Part shown: positions 22,334 through 24,691 of the stretch, piece after piece | Layout of the letters: each line of letters begins with the position of its first letter | Numbering within the stretch: the stretch's first letter is position 1 | Source: Smittium mucronatum | Taxonomy: Eukaryota > Kickxellomycota > Harpellomycetes > Harpellales > Legeriomycetaceae | Direction of reading: 5' to 3' | DNA: 24,691 nucleotides | Assembly (NCBI GenBank): GCA_001953115.1 | Contig: LSSL01002017.1 | Coordinates: 1 to 24,691 of the forward strand | Notes under the pieces: model-generated | Databases searched by the model: none | What the model was told of the DNA's origin: nothing | Seen by the model: only the letters and a program-made list of their open reading frames with translations | Position numbers and translations under genes: made by a program

Positions 22334-22480
22334 TTGGAGGCAGTGGAATACATAATACTGAAGATATATGAAGCCAAATATCTAAGAAGAACTCTGGATA
22401 GTCAGCTCAGAGCCTTAAATACAATAAAGATGCATATCGGCGTAAAAATCTTGACACTTAATCTTCATAAGGATCTGATT
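22334..22480 (+). pseudogene. Possible reverse-transcriptase scrap
   Basis: The plus-strand frame reads LEAVEYIILKIYEAKYLRRT and LDSQLRALNTIKMHIGVK. The segment KYLRRTLDSQLR recalls the YLGxxLDxxLxW thumb motif of non-LTR retrotransposon RTs. The open frame begins after a TAA, has no ATG near its start, and turns low-complexity after about 22480. A weak call; it could equally be part of the neighbouring DIRS-like relic. Confidence 0.25.
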
Positions 22481-22986
22481 TTTTTTTTGTGTACTCATTT
22501 ACATTATCTACAGAGAAAATTTTGATTTCATCCTCTGTACATTCCAAAAAACAGATGCTTTCAGAGGAATTTTTACAAATAATATTTTATTTATCAATTA
22601 TAATAGTAACCCTATATTTTTTTTATGAAACAAAAAAATGGGCTAAATTTCCGCATTATAAATGTAAAATTCCGACCCTAAGATGACAAAGATTAAAAAA
22701 TTGATTGCTCCCAATCCAATATTTATGTAATGCCTGCATTTTAAACACTATTTCATACATTTTGGTAATTATATTTCATCTATAATAATTATTATGAAAT
22801 CAAAATAAGTTCTTCCAATAACTTAACTGAATAGTAGTTAAATTTGATTAAAATTAATGCAAAAGTTTTCTGATTTATGATTTTAGAACTAACTGGACCT
22901 TCTATTCCGGATATTCAATTATATTATACATTTATATGTGGAATTTTATTTTCAAAGTCCTTGTTCTAAACTAACTTTGTCAAATA

Positions 22987-23045
22987 GTGATAAGGATAGC
23001 TCAAAAATATACTTATAATTAATAATTTTTTTAGCTCATTCTTAT
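22987..23045 (+). repeat. Diverged direct repeat, copy 2
   Basis: GTGATAAGGATA, then TACTTATAATT, then a T-run and TTAGCTCATT. It is the partner of the stretch at 21186-21260. The pair brackets about 1.7 kb of plus-strand relic sequence. Confidence 0.35.
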
Positions 23046-23860
23046 AACTATATATATATTAATTTTATGTTTAATTTTTTCTCTCGAGATGTTAAATTTT
23101 TATATTTTACCTCTCCTAGTATAATATTTTTTAATATAGGTTTTAATTAACTCGATATATCTGAAAGAATTAAATAATAAAATATTGTTATAAGAGGGAA
23201 ACCATTGTTTCACGATAATTTTATTTTTTTGAATTTTATCTGATTTTCATAATTCATTCCAAATAAACTATTAAAACTCTAAAAAGTATTTTTAAACAAA
23301 TAGGAGAATTCGATTAAATGAAAATAATGAAAATACATAAATTGGAAATAAAATGTGATTTCGTGTAACTTTTATGTAAAAAAGCCTCATTTATAGAAAT
23401 TTTTATCAATATTTTTGAATAAGCAGGAACTAAAGCTCTGTGATAAAATGTTAAATCAATTTTTTAGCAAACAAAATTTAATTGGAAAATTTCCTATGAT
23501 TTTAGAAAAAACTTTAATTTCTAAAAGAATAGTAACAATTAAATCAAATTAGGCATAATTTATCCAACTATATCTGCATCCGTATCTAACCATATATATG
23601 TGTTGTATGTAATTTTTATTACAGGTGGTTTTGGTTTTTTTTGGTGATTTTTATTTCTAAGTGATTTTATTCTAAATTTTTTTAACGGTTTTTTATCGAG
23701 ATGAAAGCTCAATTAATTTATGCTTATATCCAATACATTTTTATTTGTAATTTAGTTATTTAATGGAAGCTACAATTAATTGATGTAGTTTTATGCACAT
23801 ATTTTTGAGGGTTATTAAATGATGACTGGGTTCTGAAACTTATGAATTTCAAAAATAGAA

Positions 23861-23920
23861 CTCGCATAATCAACGTTTTTTTTTAAAAAAAACATCAGGT
23901 TCCTTAAATTCTTATGCGAG
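23861..23920. repeat. Nested inverted repeat (9-bp arms, inner T/A palindrome)
   Basis: CTCGCATAA at 23861-23869 pairs with TTATGCGAG at 23912-23920. Inside, G followed by nine T pairs with eight A followed by C (23875-23893). It could form a cruciform or act as a bidirectional terminator, or be the collapsed end of a small transposon. Confidence 0.6.
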
Positions 23921-24691
23921 ACTCAAGCTATTATTTAGCTTGTATAATCTAGCACTTTACTCTGGTAATATTAAAATTAAAATTAAAATGAATATATCAG
24001 ATATTTGTAGTGCGGGACTTCAAATCTGAATATAATATAAAATTAAAATATAAATTTACCTTTATTTTTTTGAACGTATTTTGTAATAATTGAATATATA
24101 AGAATAGTTTAACACAAATCAAACTTAAAATCTTCTATAATAATCAAACAATAAAAATAAATAAACATCACAGAATAAGTGTTTAAAACTATCAAAAAAT
24201 GTGGTTTCCTAGTAACATTTGTTTATAAAGATAACACTTGGATTCAAAATTTGAAGGGTTTATGAATACTTATTTCTGTCGAGTTGAAATCAAATTAAAC
24301 TTAGTTTATTTTTTAATATTGTTTTATAATCAAGAATGTCCTAATTATAAATACGCTGGTACAATATTAATTTTTTTTAGATATATGCACAAAAAAATAA
24401 TAATAAATTTCAATAACTTATATTTTTTGACACTAAAAAATTACTATCAATATATTTAAGAGCAGATACAATATTATAAACTCAATTTATTTTCAATAAC
24501 AATGCTCTAAATCTAAGAGGCATCATTTCAATTTTAAATTTACATTTTTACAAACTATGCTCGATTTTTTATATATTTTCATATTGTATAAATATCAATC
24601 CAAATAACGGGTATAAAATTATCAGATTTTAGTGTAATATCGTTTTTTATGTACTATTATTAATCTTTAATAAATGCTAAAGATTGATTAC

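Larger units (their letters stand above)
22481..24691. other. Very AT-rich DNA without supported genes
   Basis: Homopolymers and simple AT words throughout. The short frames here (for example 22489-22686 and 24238-24459) are low-complexity Ile/Phe/Tyr/Lys strings. The only structure I can point to is the nested inverted repeat at 23861-23920. Confidence 0.5.

Noticed and set aside
1..24691. CRISPR array, prophage, bacterial operon or toxin system
   Set aside because: No regularly spaced repeats, no bacterial gene layout or ribosome binding sites; spliced eukaryotic gene structure throughout.

Overview
This window comes from an AT-rich eukaryotic genome, most likely an early-diverging fungus. 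The signs are very short GT...AG introns of about 65-75 nt, homopolymer-rich intergenic DNA, one very large protein gene, and remains of DIRS-type (tyrosine-recombinase) retroelements. The gag and RT motifs remind me of elements in Harpellales/Kickxellomycotina such as the Smittium lineage. That placement is inference from memory, not from a search.

The one clear host gene is on the minus strand at 1924-12893. It is a TEL1/ATM-type PI3K-related protein kinase in three exons: 12893-5474, 5406-4343 and 4272-1924. The two coding introns are 67 and 70 nt, and a third intron of about 74 nt is possible in the 5' UTR. Spliced, the reading frame is exactly 3611 codons (3610 aa). It has a TAN-like N-terminus, a long Ser/Asn-rich helical solenoid, a FAT-domain start (GSAWRLKKW), an intact kinase core (VKGKDDLRQD, GDRHxxN, HIDLG) and a C-terminal FATC ending GWQPWL.

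Upstream of TEL1 the window is mostly a retroelement graveyard. A decayed DIRS element lies on the minus strand at about 14.55-18.24 kb. Its order is gag, RT, RNase H, a linker with DVDLFTS and PPWNL motifs, then a tyrosine recombinase, all broken by stops and frameshifts. A second, opposite-strand DIRS-like RT/RNase H fragment lies near 20.56-21.09 kb and may continue to 21.87 kb. Weaker remnants are a possible Ty3/gypsy integrase piece near 13.15-13.40 kb, two related minus-strand pieces near 0.66-0.93 and 19.52-19.86 kb, and a possible non-LTR RT scrap near 22.33 kb.

Downstream of TEL1, the first ~520 bases are clearly richer in G+C than the rest and can fold into several hairpins; I could not classify them. 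The remainder (0.52-1.92, 18.4-19.5 and 22.7-24.7 kb) is very AT-rich with no supported gene. I saw no tRNA, rRNA, CRISPR array or bacterial-type operon. I did not find a convincing undescribed system; the best leads are the unusually long TEL1 and the layered DIRS relics next to it.
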